From Gammaproteobacteria bacterium (lineage in GTDB: Bacteria > Pseudomonadota > Gammaproteobacteria > Pseudomonadales > Azotimanducaceae), in contig PBRQ01000023.1 of NCBI GenBank assembly GCA_002725995.1, positions 44,626 to 90,020 on the forward strand: a stretch of 45,395 nt of DNA, read 5' to 3'. Under the pieces are notes generated by a model. It worked only from the letters and a program-made list of their open reading frames with translations, did no database searches and was not told where the DNA came from. Both the position numbers and the translations under genes were made by a program. Below, in pieces: positions 18,543 to 27,475 of this stretch; position 1 is the first letter of the stretch, and each line of letters opens with the position of its first letter.

Positions 18543-20966
18543 TTATTCAGGGATTGCCTGTAGAACATTGTGCTGGACATCGGCGGCCAATGTGTGACTA
18601 ACGAGCTGGGCGGCTTCAGCAAAACCCGACTTCTTCACTACCGAATCATCCGCAACAGAAACAAGGCCCGCTGATTGCAATGTGTTGATAAAGGATGAAA
18701 AGAGTGAACGCTCAAAAAAGTCAGGGGAGTTGATTCCATAAATCGCACAAAGTTGCTGTGCGATCGCCCCTGCATCAGACTCCAGGTTCCGAACAGTTCG
18801 ATTTTCTTCCTGCATTAGCAGAGCTAAAACGATATGAAATCGCTCCAGCGTTGGCTCGACAATTTCCGATAATTCATTGAGGGATGCGTAGCGGCCACTG
18901 CGCTGAGTGGCAGCGGAGATATTTTCACCCCGCCTTATCACGAGCCCCTTTGCTACAAAGAGATCGATGATTTTTCGGCATTGAGTCTTAACCTCAGGTA
19001 GAGACCAGCGCAGGAAATACTCGGAGGCAAGGAACGGGTAGAGCTTTTCACAAAAAGATCTAACTTCCGCAAGGGTCGTGTTCTCTTCCGTTTTGATGTA
19101 CCGGGCTATCAGTGAGGGTAGCGCAAACAGGTGTGAAATGTTGTTGCGGTAGTAGGTTAACAGAATGGAAAGCCTGTTAGACGCGCTTATTGTGACGCCG
19201 AATGGGTGTTCATTTTTATCAATACCAGCAATAGTTATGGCCTTGTCCAGCATCTCCTGTGGTGATTCGTTAGTGACGGTATAGGCATCGCTGTATTCAA
19301 GTGATCGCGCCATGTCAGTGAGCAGTTCAATTTGATTGAGTAGGTGCCTTTCTTCAATTGTCTGCCTGGGCGTACTGAGCAGGGCGGTGGCCACAATGCC
19401 TACGACTTTGACCGCCGTCGCACTATTTATGCGAGTGGCAAGTTCCGTTGCCAGGGTCAGGCAGGTGTTGGAGATATCAGCCTTTTCTTGAGTCTGTTGC
19501 CAGTTGGGGAGTTCCTGATCAAGAAACTCGGCCAGCAGCAGTGGTTCGCCAAAATTGACAGTTACCTTGCCGAAGGAATATTTGAATGAACCAAAAACTT
19601 TAAATATGTCAAAAACAGATTCAGCCTTCTTGTCCTTCCCGGCAAGTTCGCTCATGTATGTATAAGATTCGAGTACTCGCTCATAGCCAAAATAGACCGG
19701 CATCAGGCAGATGGGTCTTGATGCGTTTTTTTGAAAACTGCGCAACGTCATGCTTAACATGCCAGTCCTGGGGTTGAGTGTACGCCCGGTCCTGCTTCTG
19801 CCACCCTCGATAAAATATTCCATCGAGTAGCCACGGGTAAAAATCTGGTGGATATATTCATCAAATACCGCTTTATAGAGCGGGTCCCCATGGAAGGTAC
19901 GGCGCATATAGAAGGCACCGCAACGACGAAGAAGGGGGCCGATAATGGGCATATTGAGGTTCTTCCCTGCAGCTATATGGGGTTGCATCAGGCCGTTTTC
20001 ATAGAGCACATAGGATAGTAGCAAGTAGTCGATGTGACTGCGATGACATGGGATGTAGACAATTTCGTGCGTTGGTGCGAATTGCTTGACCCAGCCTATA
20101 TTGTTTAGGTCTATACCATCGTAGAGATGATTCCACAGCCAGCTCAGCAACATGTAAAAGAAGCGAATGGCTCGATAGGACAGGTGAGAAGCTATTTCGT
20201 TTGCGTAGGCCAGGGCACGTTTTTCAGCCTGCTCTATGGTAATGCCTTTTTCTGAGGCCTCTGATTCTATGGCGAGGCGAATGTCCCTAATTCGCATCAT
20301 AGAATCTATCAGGGTCCTGCGGTGAGAAAGGTCGGGGCCGATAATTGCCTGTCTCTGGGTGCTGAAGTGCACCCTCAAAACCCGCAGAAGTTTGCGCACC
20401 TGAATTTCATTGCTGCTATCGCTTTCTGTGATGGCGCGAATACGAAGCGGTTTACTAAATTGGACAAGAATGTGGCTTCGATGGAAAAGTATAGCTAACA
20501 GTTTTTTGAAGCGGCTCGTGACGGACCAGTTTTCAGAGAGGATCTGTTTGAAGATCGACTTCTCCCTGTCTGGCTGATGCCCCCAGAAAAGCGAGATAGG
20601 AACAATCTGAATGTCGTCACTGGTATTGTACTGGTGGCCAAATATTCTCAGCATCCGCTCAGAATGGTGGCTTTGTGTTTTGCGACCAAGTAGACCTTCT
20701 GGCTGCCCGAGGAAGAAAAAGGCACGCTTTTCATCAAGAGCCTCGATCTGATCAAGTGGTCTGGGTAGCCCTGCCCACTCGCAGGCTTTGTCTGCTACCA
20801 TCAGGTCGGCAGTGGACCGAAACGGTAAGACGTAATAAACAATATCTGTTGAGTTGGGGTTCAGCTCACTTTTGCTGCACCCGAGTATTGTCGGCTTTAT
20901 CCAGGTGAAGAGTATCCACCGGGTCGCGTGGTACTGGAATGATTTGATCTGATCAATTAATTCCAT
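18543..20966 (-). CDS. plsB: Glycerol-3-phosphate 1-O-acyltransferase PlsB
   Basis: 807 residues, the same length as E. coli PlsB. Membrane-bound enzyme that acylates sn-glycerol 3-phosphate at position 1 from acyl-ACP or acyl-CoA, the first step of phospholipid synthesis. Acyltransferase motifs in order: HRSHID (His308 to Asp313, the HX4D pair), GAFYMRRTF, FIEGGRSRTGR and CLMPVYFGYE. The ATG lies inside the 3' end of gspD (14-bp overlap), an unusual neighbour implying coupled translation. The last gene of the long minus-strand run. Confidence 0.96.
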   Translation of the reverse strand: MELIDQIKSFQYHATRWILFTWIKPTILGCSKSELNPNSTDIVYYVLPFRSTADLMVADKACEWAGLPRPLDQIEALDEKRAFFFLGQPEGLLGRKTQSHHSERMLRIFGHQYNTSDDIQIVPISLFWGHQPDREKSIFKQILSENWSVTSRFKKLLAILFHRSHILVQFSKPLRIRAITESDSSNEIQVRKLLRVLRVHFSTQRQAIIGPDLSHRRTLIDSMMRIRDIRLAIESEASEKGITIEQAEKRALAYANEIASHLSYRAIRFFYMLLSWLWNHLYDGIDLNNIGWVKQFAPTHEIVYIPCHRSHIDYLLLSYVLYENGLMQPHIAAGKNLNMPIIGPLLRRCGAFYMRRTFHGDPLYKAVFDEYIHQIFTRGYSMEYFIEGGRSRTGRTLNPRTGMLSMTLRSFQKNASRPICLMPVYFGYERVLESYTYMSELAGKDKKAESVFDIFKVFGSFKYSFGKVTVNFGEPLLLAEFLDQELPNWQQTQEKADISNTCLTLATELATRINSATAVKVVGIVATALLSTPRQTIEERHLLNQIELLTDMARSLEYSDAYTVTNESPQEMLDKAITIAGIDKNEHPFGVTISASNRLSILLTYYRNNISHLFALPSLIARYIKTEENTTLAEVRSFCEKLYPFLASEYFLRWSLPEVKTQCRKIIDLFVAKGLVIRRGENISAATQRSGRYASLNELSEIVEPTLERFHIVLALLMQEENRTVRNLESDAGAIAQQLCAIYGINSPDFFERSLFSSFINTLQSAGLVSVADDSVVKKSGFAEAAQLVSHTLAADVQHNVLQAIPE

Positions 20967-22857
20967 TGAAGAGTTCAGATATTGCTTCGGCAGGTTCAGT
21001 ACCCTTGATCTCTACTTCGTATATGTTGAGAAACTTGCGGCTGGTCTGAACTGTAATATCATCTCTGGTTGCCAGAACCGTGGGGCGAAGAAAAACCAGG
21101 AGGTTCTGTTTCTCTATTGACTTGGTCTCGCTCCTGAACAGAAACCCAAGGCCTGGGATACTACCTAGAATAGGAACCCTGGAAGAAGCCAGTGTTTCCT
21201 TGTCCTTGGTAAGACCGCCGAGAATGATGACTTCACCATCATCCACCAGGACCGTGGTATCAATGGTGCGTTTATTGGTGATGAGGTCTGCCGCTGCCTC
21301 AGACCCGATGGCCGTAAGACTTGCTGGATCGACTTCAGAAACTTCCTGGTGAATTTTCAGCCGCACCAGATTGCCATCATTGATGTGTGGAGTGACTTCA
21401 AGGGTCAGACCCACATCTTCCCGTTGTATCGTAGTGAAGGGGTTTGAGGCGCCCTGACTGCCCGTGACGGTTGATCCCGTTCGAAATGGTACCGTCTGGC
21501 CAACTACGATAGAAGCCTCTTCATTGTCCATGGTTGTGATGCTAGGTGTCGACAACAGGTTGACATCGGCATTGGAAGCGAGGGCCCTTATTATTAGCGC
21601 GAAGCTTGTGCCACTTCCGCTCAAGTTCCCGGCGGCAAGTAGAGGCGAATCTCCCAGGGAGGGGGCAGTGGTAATCCCGGTAGCAGTCGGGTCAGCTGAC
21701 CGGGCCAGCGCAAGGCTTTGCAACAGCTGCGCCAGGGTTCCGCTGGGGGCAGTAAGACCAACTGGAGAACCGCTTCCGGAAGCATCGCCAACAACAAGTT
21801 CTGAGCCCAGTTGCCTGCTGAAATCCATGGTAACTTCAACGATGGCGGCTTCAATAAGCACCTGTAATCGCCGTACATCCAGGCCCTCAATAATTTCCCT
21901 AAGATCAAGCATGGTTGAAGGATCTGCTCGAATAACCAGGGCGTTGAGGGTTTCATCTGCCTGAATGGTAGTGGAGGTTTGCGTGGTGGACTTTTCACCT
22001 GAACGCTTTTCAGAAACCAGGTTGGTCAAAATTTCTGCCATTTGCTTGGCATCCGCATGAGCCAACCGAACTACCTGTATCGCACCAGAGTGGTTTGCGG
22101 GCACATCCAGCCTTGCGACGAGGGCCTTGACCCGGGCAACCGTTTCCTTCTCACCCTTGAGTACAATGCTGTTGGTTCTCTCACTTGCGACAATTGTAAT
22201 CTTGTTGGGACCCTTTGAGCCTTTACCTATCTGGTCGGGTGCGAGTTGTTCAAGGAGGCTGATCATGTCATCCACCCAGGCTTCCTTTAGATCTATGATG
22301 GCAATATCAAGGTTATCGGCGACGTCTATCCTGTTGATAATTTCAGTCAGTCGACTGATGTTGGAAGCATGATCACTGATGATCAGGACATTCGGTTTTT
22401 CCAATCCTGCTACATGTCCATACTGGGGAATGAGAGGTCGCAATATTTTCACCAGGTCAATCGATGGAGCGTTTCGGATGGGAACAACACGGGTGACAAG
22501 TTCTTCGGTTTCCAATTCATCGTCGAAGTCCAGGGGGTGGCCACTCTGCTTGGCAAGAACCTGCTGCACAATCTTGGTAACGTTGCCAGCGGGAACAGCC
22601 GCATAACCGTGTACTCTCAAGACGCTCAGGAATAGCTGGTAGACGCCCTCACCATTCAGAAATGCACTTGAGATGACGGTGACATTACCTTTAACCCTGG
22701 GGTCGACGATGAATGTTTTACCAGTAATCGTTGAGACCTGGGTAATGAAGATACGAATATCGACATTCTTGAGGTTGATCTTTACTTCCTCTTCCTCACC
22801 AAACGAAAGTGGGGCCGTGGCAAGCAGAATACATACGACAAGGAGGCGACCAAACAT
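20953..22857 (-). CDS. gspD: Type II secretion system secretin GspD
   Basis: 634 residues. A signal peptide (MFGRLLVVCILLATAPLSFG) is followed by N0 (VKINLKNVDIRIFITQVS), three N1-N3 ring domains, and the C-terminal secretin barrel with VGQTVPFRTGS, DVGLTLEVTPHI and the terminal VPILGSIPGLGFLFRS signature. Forms the outer-membrane channel of the T2SS. gspC and gspN precede it, but gspE-M are not in the window. The start is the only ATG in a frame open for about 25 codons upstream; no good Shine-Dalgarno is seen. A 468-bp gap separates it from gspC. Confidence 0.95.
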   Translation of the reverse strand: MFGRLLVVCILLATAPLSFGEEEEVKINLKNVDIRIFITQVSTITGKTFIVDPRVKGNVTVISSAFLNGEGVYQLFLSVLRVHGYAAVPAGNVTKIVQQVLAKQSGHPLDFDDELETEELVTRVVPIRNAPSIDLVKILRPLIPQYGHVAGLEKPNVLIISDHASNISRLTEIINRIDVADNLDIAIIDLKEAWVDDMISLLEQLAPDQIGKGSKGPNKITIVASERTNSIVLKGEKETVARVKALVARLDVPANHSGAIQVVRLAHADAKQMAEILTNLVSEKRSGEKSTTQTSTTIQADETLNALVIRADPSTMLDLREIIEGLDVRRLQVLIEAAIVEVTMDFSRQLGSELVVGDASGSGSPVGLTAPSGTLAQLLQSLALARSADPTATGITTAPSLGDSPLLAAGNLSGSGTSFALIIRALASNADVNLLSTPSITTMDNEEASIVVGQTVPFRTGSTVTGSQGASNPFTTIQREDVGLTLEVTPHINDGNLVRLKIHQEVSEVDPASLTAIGSEAAADLITNKRTIDTTVLVDDGEVIILGGLTKDKETLASSRVPILGSIPGLGFLFRSETKSIEKQNLLVFLRPTVLATRDDITVQTSRKFLNIYEVEIKGTEPAEAISELFNGIN

Positions 22858-23325
22858 CAGGCGAAGTAAATCGAAGCTTGCGCCAGATTGGCGAACTCGA
22901 CCGATAGTGCCAATAGAAGTTAAATACCTGATTGGGAAATCCTGTCTTTAGTAATTTGAAAAAGTTGGGCAGCGTACATAATGGTACTTCAATTAGCCTG
23001 TTCTTGTCCGTTTTCTGGTATCGAGCGGGCCATCCTAGGTGGCCGCGTCCTTTCTAAGTGATTGTTTTATATACCTAGCGTTATTGCAGCGCCATGATAT
23101 TTGGCAAAATTTACCTATTTCCGAACAGGAGCTAGCTAGCTCTTGCCTGAAATAAGGTTGCACCGCAGCGATGCTTTCTGTTATGCGTAATGGCCTTCGA
23201 AATCCGACACTATTATTTTAGTTTGATTTTACCCAAATTCACGCTACCGCGCGCCTTCTTTCAGGAAGGATCCAGCATTAAGACCCTATTATACCTCAGC
23301 GGGTTCCCAGCTTTTTGCGGTTCTA
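22858..23325. other. 468-bp gspC-gspD gap with no evident gene
   Basis: No convincing coding frame. It holds a perfect 14-bp palindrome, GAGCTAGCTAGCTC (23129-23142); a hairpin CCTTC/GAAGG (23254-23269); an inverted repeat GGCCA/TGGCC around CCTAGG (23028-23044); and on the minus strand a perfect TATAAT (23288-23293) and a TATATAA tract near 23066-23072. A separate gspD promoter with a long leader, or a small RNA, is possible. Confidence 0.5.
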
Positions 23326-24288
23326 TCAGGGGACAGGCACCGTTAGGAAGAATTTACGTGAACCTCTTTGCACCTCAACACGGACACGTTTACTTGCCAT
23401 TGCCTGGTCTATGAAGCTTCGATCGTTCATTACATTGCCAACAGCCCTGCCATTGACCGAAAGAATAACGTCCCCTCGCTGCAATCCTGTCCGCATCAGC
23501 GAGGTTTGTGATACTTCACCGCTCACCTTGTAGCCGTTTGAGTCGCCATCGGATATAGGAGATATGCCGATATCAGCAAGTACTGCATCGGGATCCTGCT
23601 GGATTTTGTCTCTGTTGGCCGTCATATAGTCTCGAAGTGATGAGCCAGGTGATCTTGAAGGGCTGGTTGGTCTTCGGGGGCTTCGATTTCGCTGAGCAAT
23701 TCTTTCCCTGACCTGCTCTAGTTTGCTGGACGCGGGATTATTTTCCTGCTGACTGTTGGAGGGTCGGTTTGAACTTACTTTTTTTGTACTGATATTTGAG
23801 CCCGAACCAGTACGGGTGTCACTGAACATCAGTTTCTCTGTTCTTGAGCCGCGCCGAATGAGGATATGGTCATCATTGACAGCAGATAGGATCGCATTTC
23901 CAGGAAGCATGTCACCAACGTGGAATAGCTCACCAGATTTATTTTTCTCAGAGACGATCGCTGTTGAGGATTCCTTGTTTGCTGATGTAAAGACACCTTG
24001 CAATTCAAGATTAAGTTTAGTCTCTGGTGCGTCAACAACCTTTGTCGGCGCTGCTTTTTGGACCTTGCCGAATAGGTAGAAGCTCGACAGGTCAATACGA
24101 GCGCTTTCCTGCACTGCAGCCTCTGGTGTCCTGGTTGTCAGGGTAGCGACGGGTTCATTGTTTACATTCTCGATGAAAAACAATATGGCGTCCGCGGCAG
24201 AGAGACTAAGCAACACGACGAGAACAACACTGGTAAGTGTCGCCAGTTTTCGGTTGTGTTGCTGAAACAGGTCAAGAAAAAGTTCCAG
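23326..24288 (-). CDS. gspC: Type II secretion system protein GspC, probable CTG start
   Basis: Inner-membrane T2SS clamp linking GspD to the GspLMEF platform. A short cytoplasmic N-terminus and one membrane helix (LATLTSVVLVVLLSLSAADA region) are followed by the HR domain (DLSSFYLFGKV to LIRRGSRTEKL) and a C-terminal PDZ domain (about 225-320 here). The frame is open back to TAA at 24322-24324, yet contains no ATG, GTG or TTG before the helix; the first conventional choices (GTG 24219, TTG 24216) would cut it. CTG at 24288-24286 has AAGGA at 24300-24296, 7 nt away, giving 320 residues. GspC identity is firm; the start is inferred. Confidence 0.88.
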   Translation of the reverse strand: MELFLDLFQQHNRKLATLTSVVLVVLLSLSAADAILFFIENVNNEPVATLTTRTPEAAVQESARIDLSSFYLFGKVQKAAPTKVVDAPETKLNLELQGVFTSANKESSTAIVSEKNKSGELFHVGDMLPGNAILSAVNDDHILIRRGSRTEKLMFSDTRTGSGSNISTKKVSSNRPSNSQQENNPASSKLEQVRERIAQRNRSPRRPTSPSRSPGSSLRDYMTANRDKIQQDPDAVLADIGISPISDGDSNGYKVSGEVSQTSLMRTGLQRGDVILSVNGRAVGNVMNDRSFIDQAMASKRVRVEVQRGSRKFFLTVPVP

Positions 24289-24326
24289 GGGGAGATCCTT
24301 GGCTGAGCCGTGGGAGGTCCTTTACC

Positions 24327-25067
24327 TTACAATATTTTCTCTTCTATTAGCAGGATAGTTTCGTCTGGTTTTGAACCTTGCGGAATCGGTAAGTTGGCTG
24401 CGTCGAACAATATGCCTTTGATTGCAACCTTTGCCCAGCCACCCCTTTTCAAGGTGATAGCGATCAGTATCTGTTCCTCAAGCGTAATATTGAGGGCCAG
24501 TTGATCCTGTTGCTTGTGCAATTCTCCCTTAAGGGGTGGCAGCGTAAGGTACTGGGGACCGTCAGGCATGACCACTAGGATTTGCCCGCCACTCCAGTGT
24601 GCACTTCCCCTGGCATCTGTTATCCAGTGCCAGTCGGTAGAGATTGACAACTCCTCGACTTCGAGGTCACCAGAGAAGGTGAAACCGAAACCCTCACTGA
24701 CCCTGTTGATGTATTCACTGTTGATCAGGCCATGCAGAGCATTGATGTGGACTGCCGCCGGGGTGAGCGAAGCTTCTCCCTCAACCTTGTGACCCTGACC
24801 CGCTGCGCTAAGTTGAATTTTGGCGATACCTCTTATCAGGCTGGTGGAAGACAGTTTCCATGTAAGCAGGGAAGCCGGAAACTGGCGAAACTGCATTTCA
24901 CCTTCGCCATTCCAGATGGTTCCCGAAACTCCAAAGAGGTTCAGATCTGGTGCAGCTTCGTGAACATCCTCCCGGATGGAAGACCAGACGGGCGAGGCAG
25001 GTGCAAAAGCGACTGTAAAAACAAGGAAGCTGACTATGGCAAGCAGGAAGTAGAGGGGCGGCTTCAC
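24327..25067 (-). CDS. gspN: Type II secretion system protein GspN
   Basis: 246 residues. One N-terminal membrane anchor (PPLYFLLAIVSFLVFTVAFA) precedes a periplasmic beta-rich domain with LFGVSGTIWNGEG, LTWKLSS and GSAHWSGGQILV, typical of GspN. An accessory T2SS component, not essential in all systems. Start GTG at 25067. It stands 38 nt before the proposed gspC start, so gspN-gspC form one unit. It follows dapE by 85 nt, where two copies of a promoter-like element occur. Confidence 0.86.
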   Translation of the reverse strand: MKPPLYFLLAIVSFLVFTVAFAPASPVWSSIREDVHEAAPDLNLFGVSGTIWNGEGEMQFRQFPASLLTWKLSSTSLIRGIAKIQLSAAGQGHKVEGEASLTPAAVHINALHGLINSEYINRVSEGFGFTFSGDLEVEELSISTDWHWITDARGSAHWSGGQILVVMPDGPQYLTLPPLKGELHKQQDQLALNITLEEQILIAITLKRGGWAKVAIKGILFDAANLPIPQGSKPDETILLIEEKIL

Positions 25068-25072
25068 AGGAT

Positions 25073-25096
25073 ATCTATACCAAACAATCTATACCA
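25073..25096 (-). promoter_or_regulatory. Duplicated extended -10-like element before gspN
   Basis: On the minus strand TGGTATAGAT occurs twice with a 14-bp period (25096-25087 and 25082-25073), just ahead of the gspN GTG. Both fit an extended -10 (TGnTATAga). No good -35 is seen. The copy nearest the gene would leave almost no 5' leader, so the distal copy is the better promoter candidate. Confidence 0.3.
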
Positions 25097-25152
25097 GGGT
25101 ACAGATGCGCAACTTTTCGTTTCAGATTCTAGCGCTGGTATCTGGTGCCTGG

Positions 25153-26307
25153 TCAAGAATCCCTCAAAATTTTCTGCAGTATGGCGGTATATATGCGTGA
25201 CAATTTATGTAGATCATCAATGGCAACACGCTCATTTACCTTGTGGATGGTGCCGTTGCACGGTCCCAGTTCCACCACCTGGGTGCCAAGGGGTGCAATG
25301 AATCGGCCATCGGAGGTTCCGCCTGAAGTCGACAGTTCTGTATCGATACCGATTAACTCTCTTATGCTTGACTGAACAGCAGGTATCAGTTCTCCACCTT
25401 CGGTCATGAAAGGCCTGCCGGAGAGAGACCAGTCGATTTTGTATTCGAAATCGTACTGACCGAGGATATCCTCGGTTCTTGATTGCAGGGTCTCCTGGGT
25501 CGATTCAGTTGAATAGCGGAAATTGAACACTACCTCCATTGTGCCTGGTATTACGTTGTTTGCGCCGGTTCCGCCCCGAATATTGGAGATCTGAAATGAT
25601 GTCGGCGGGAAGTATTTGTTCCCCGCATCCCACTTTGTGGCGGTGAGGTCGGCCAATGCTTGTAAAGCCGCATGGATTGGATTTTCTGCATCACCAGGGT
25701 AGGCAATGTGACCCTGCTGGCCCTTTATCGTCAGTACTGCATTTAGGGAACCGCGGCGCCCGACCTTGATGGTGTCTCCCAATTGCTCGCTGCTTGTTGG
25801 CTCACCAACGATGCACCAGGTGACTTGAGTTCCGCGCCGCTCAAGTTCTTCAACGACCTTGACGGTTCCGTTGATGGCATCTGCTTCCTCGTCGCTGGTG
25901 ATCAGAAATGCAATTGTTCCCTGATGTTTTTTACTGGCAGAAAGAAAGCGTTGCGTTCCTGTTAGCATGGCGGCAAGGGCCCCCTTCATATCCGCTGCAC
26001 CCCGTCCATATAGCATATCGTCTTTGACCGTGGGTTCGAATGGGTCTGTATGCCATTCATCGAGTGAGCCAGGCGGCACGACATCAGTATGGCCGGCGAA
26101 GACGAAAACTGGCCCATCCGAGCTTTCTCTACCATGGGTTGCCCATAGGTTGTGAACGTCAGAAAAAGGTATCTGCTCAATGGTAAAACCAAGGTCAGCA
26201 AGAAACCGGGTGAGCAGCGTCTGGCAACCCGCATCATCTGGTGAAACGGATCTTGCACGAATGAGTTGCTTCGTTAGTTCAAGAGTAGTCTGTTCAAATG
26301 AATCCAT
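25153..26307 (-). CDS. dapE: Succinyl-diaminopimelate desuccinylase DapE
   Basis: 384 residues. Zinc M20 peptidase-family enzyme that hydrolyses N-succinyl-LL-DAP in lysine and peptidoglycan-precursor synthesis. Metal and catalytic residues lie in FAGHTDVVPPG, YGRGAADMKGALAAML, SDEEADAINGT and the C-terminal GPCNGTIHKVNE, with GEPTSSEQLGD as the family marker. It follows dapD by 28 nt. dapC, which acts between DapD and DapE, is not in this cluster. Confidence 0.96.
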   Translation of the reverse strand: MDSFEQTTLELTKQLIRARSVSPDDAGCQTLLTRFLADLGFTIEQIPFSDVHNLWATHGRESSDGPVFVFAGHTDVVPPGSLDEWHTDPFEPTVKDDMLYGRGAADMKGALAAMLTGTQRFLSASKKHQGTIAFLITSDEEADAINGTVKVVEELERRGTQVTWCIVGEPTSSEQLGDTIKVGRRGSLNAVLTIKGQQGHIAYPGDAENPIHAALQALADLTATKWDAGNKYFPPTSFQISNIRGGTGANNVIPGTMEVVFNFRYSTESTQETLQSRTEDILGQYDFEYKIDWSLSGRPFMTEGGELIPAVQSSIRELIGIDTELSTSGGTSDGRFIAPLGTQVVELGPCNGTIHKVNERVAIDDLHKLSRIYTAILQKILRDS

Positions 26308-26335
26308 TGCTTAACCCTGGCAGTTAGTCGAAGGG

Positions 26336-27364
26336 TCAGTTGTGAGCGTGTAAAGATTCATTTAGAGAAATAGCATTCTTGTTGGTCCTGCACTCGATGA
26401 CCCCACTTTGAGAGTTTCGGATGAACAACATGTCGTTCTGCCCTGACAATTCCCGTCCCTTTGCCGTCCTGACGAAATTCCTGTCCTCATCGAGAATCTG
26501 AATCACGGCACCTGCTGTTATGTACAGCCCTGCTTCAACCGTGCATCGGTCACCGAGGGAAATGCCACACCCTGCATTGGCGCCGATTAAGCAGTCCTTG
26601 CCGACGGACACAATATGTTTGCCTCCGCCGGACAAAGTACCCATAGTGGACGCACTGCCACCGAGGTCAGTACCAGAATCCAGCAGGACTCCCTGGGATA
26701 CCCGACCCTCGACCATATTTGGGCCAATTGCGCCCGCGTTGTAATTTATCAGCCCCTCGTGCATGACTGTTGTGCCTTCTCCCACATAGGCGCCAAGCCT
26801 GACTCTTGCCGAGTGGGCAATGCGGATTCCCGCGGGAACCACGTAGTTTGTCATCTTCGGGAACTTGTCGACACCAGCAACTTCCAGTACGCGCCCCTCG
26901 GCCCTTGCCTTAAGTTGTCGTTCACCCAATTCTTCCGGGTCTACCGCGCCGATATCGGTCCAGGCAACATTGGGCAGAATTGCGAAGAGATTGTCCAGGT
27001 TCTGCTCATTTGGTTTAACGTATCTATACGATAGTAAATGCAGTTTGAGATAGGCTTCCGGTGTTGAGTTCAGTTCTGTGTCCGTCTCGATGAAAGTGGC
27101 GACGCACGGATTACTTGAACCTTTCATTGCCGACAGGATGGAGCACTGACGAGGTTCGTCAGTGCCCTTAATGAGCGCCTGGATCTGATCATCATCTAGA
27201 TCGATATTTGTATTGCCGCCTCCATAGCCCACCAGATCCGCTATTTGTTTGATAAGTTGACTGTCAGGGTTTAGCAATGGCTCCGGGAAATACACCTCCA
27301 GCCAATCCTGTTTCGAATTTTTTGTTCCAATTCCAAATGCAAAACTGTACATATTCATATTCAC
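26336..27364 (-). CDS. dapD: Tetrahydrodipicolinate N-succinyltransferase DapD
   Basis: 342 residues, the long pseudomonad-type DapD. It succinylates tetrahydrodipicolinate from succinyl-CoA, committing flux to the succinylase branch of DAP synthesis. The left-handed beta-helix of hexapeptide repeats is visible (VRLGAYVGEGTTVMHEG, INYNAGAIGP, CLIGANAGCGISLGDRC). Start GTG at 27364; ATGs two and four codons later are alternatives. The 111-nt gap to glnD could hold its own promoter. Confidence 0.95.
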   Translation of the reverse strand: MNMNMYSFAFGIGTKNSKQDWLEVYFPEPLLNPDSQLIKQIADLVGYGGGNTNIDLDDDQIQALIKGTDEPRQCSILSAMKGSSNPCVATFIETDTELNSTPEAYLKLHLLSYRYVKPNEQNLDNLFAILPNVAWTDIGAVDPEELGERQLKARAEGRVLEVAGVDKFPKMTNYVVPAGIRIAHSARVRLGAYVGEGTTVMHEGLINYNAGAIGPNMVEGRVSQGVLLDSGTDLGGSASTMGTLSGGGKHIVSVGKDCLIGANAGCGISLGDRCTVEAGLYITAGAVIQILDEDRNFVRTAKGRELSGQNDMLFIRNSQSGVIECRTNKNAISLNESLHAHN

Positions 27365-27475
27365 TCAAAGATAGTATCTGCCAAGACCGGTTGGCCCCCC
27401 TGGCACATTATGACGGCTTTTGTCAGTGCGGAGAAGGTGTGATGGCGATTGTGCTGCTCTGACGGGATATCCAGC

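Noticed and set aside
23190-23414. 74-codon plus-strand reading across the gspC-gspD gap
   Set aside because: Overlaps the gspC 3' end antisense, lacks a Shine-Dalgarno and resembles no family.
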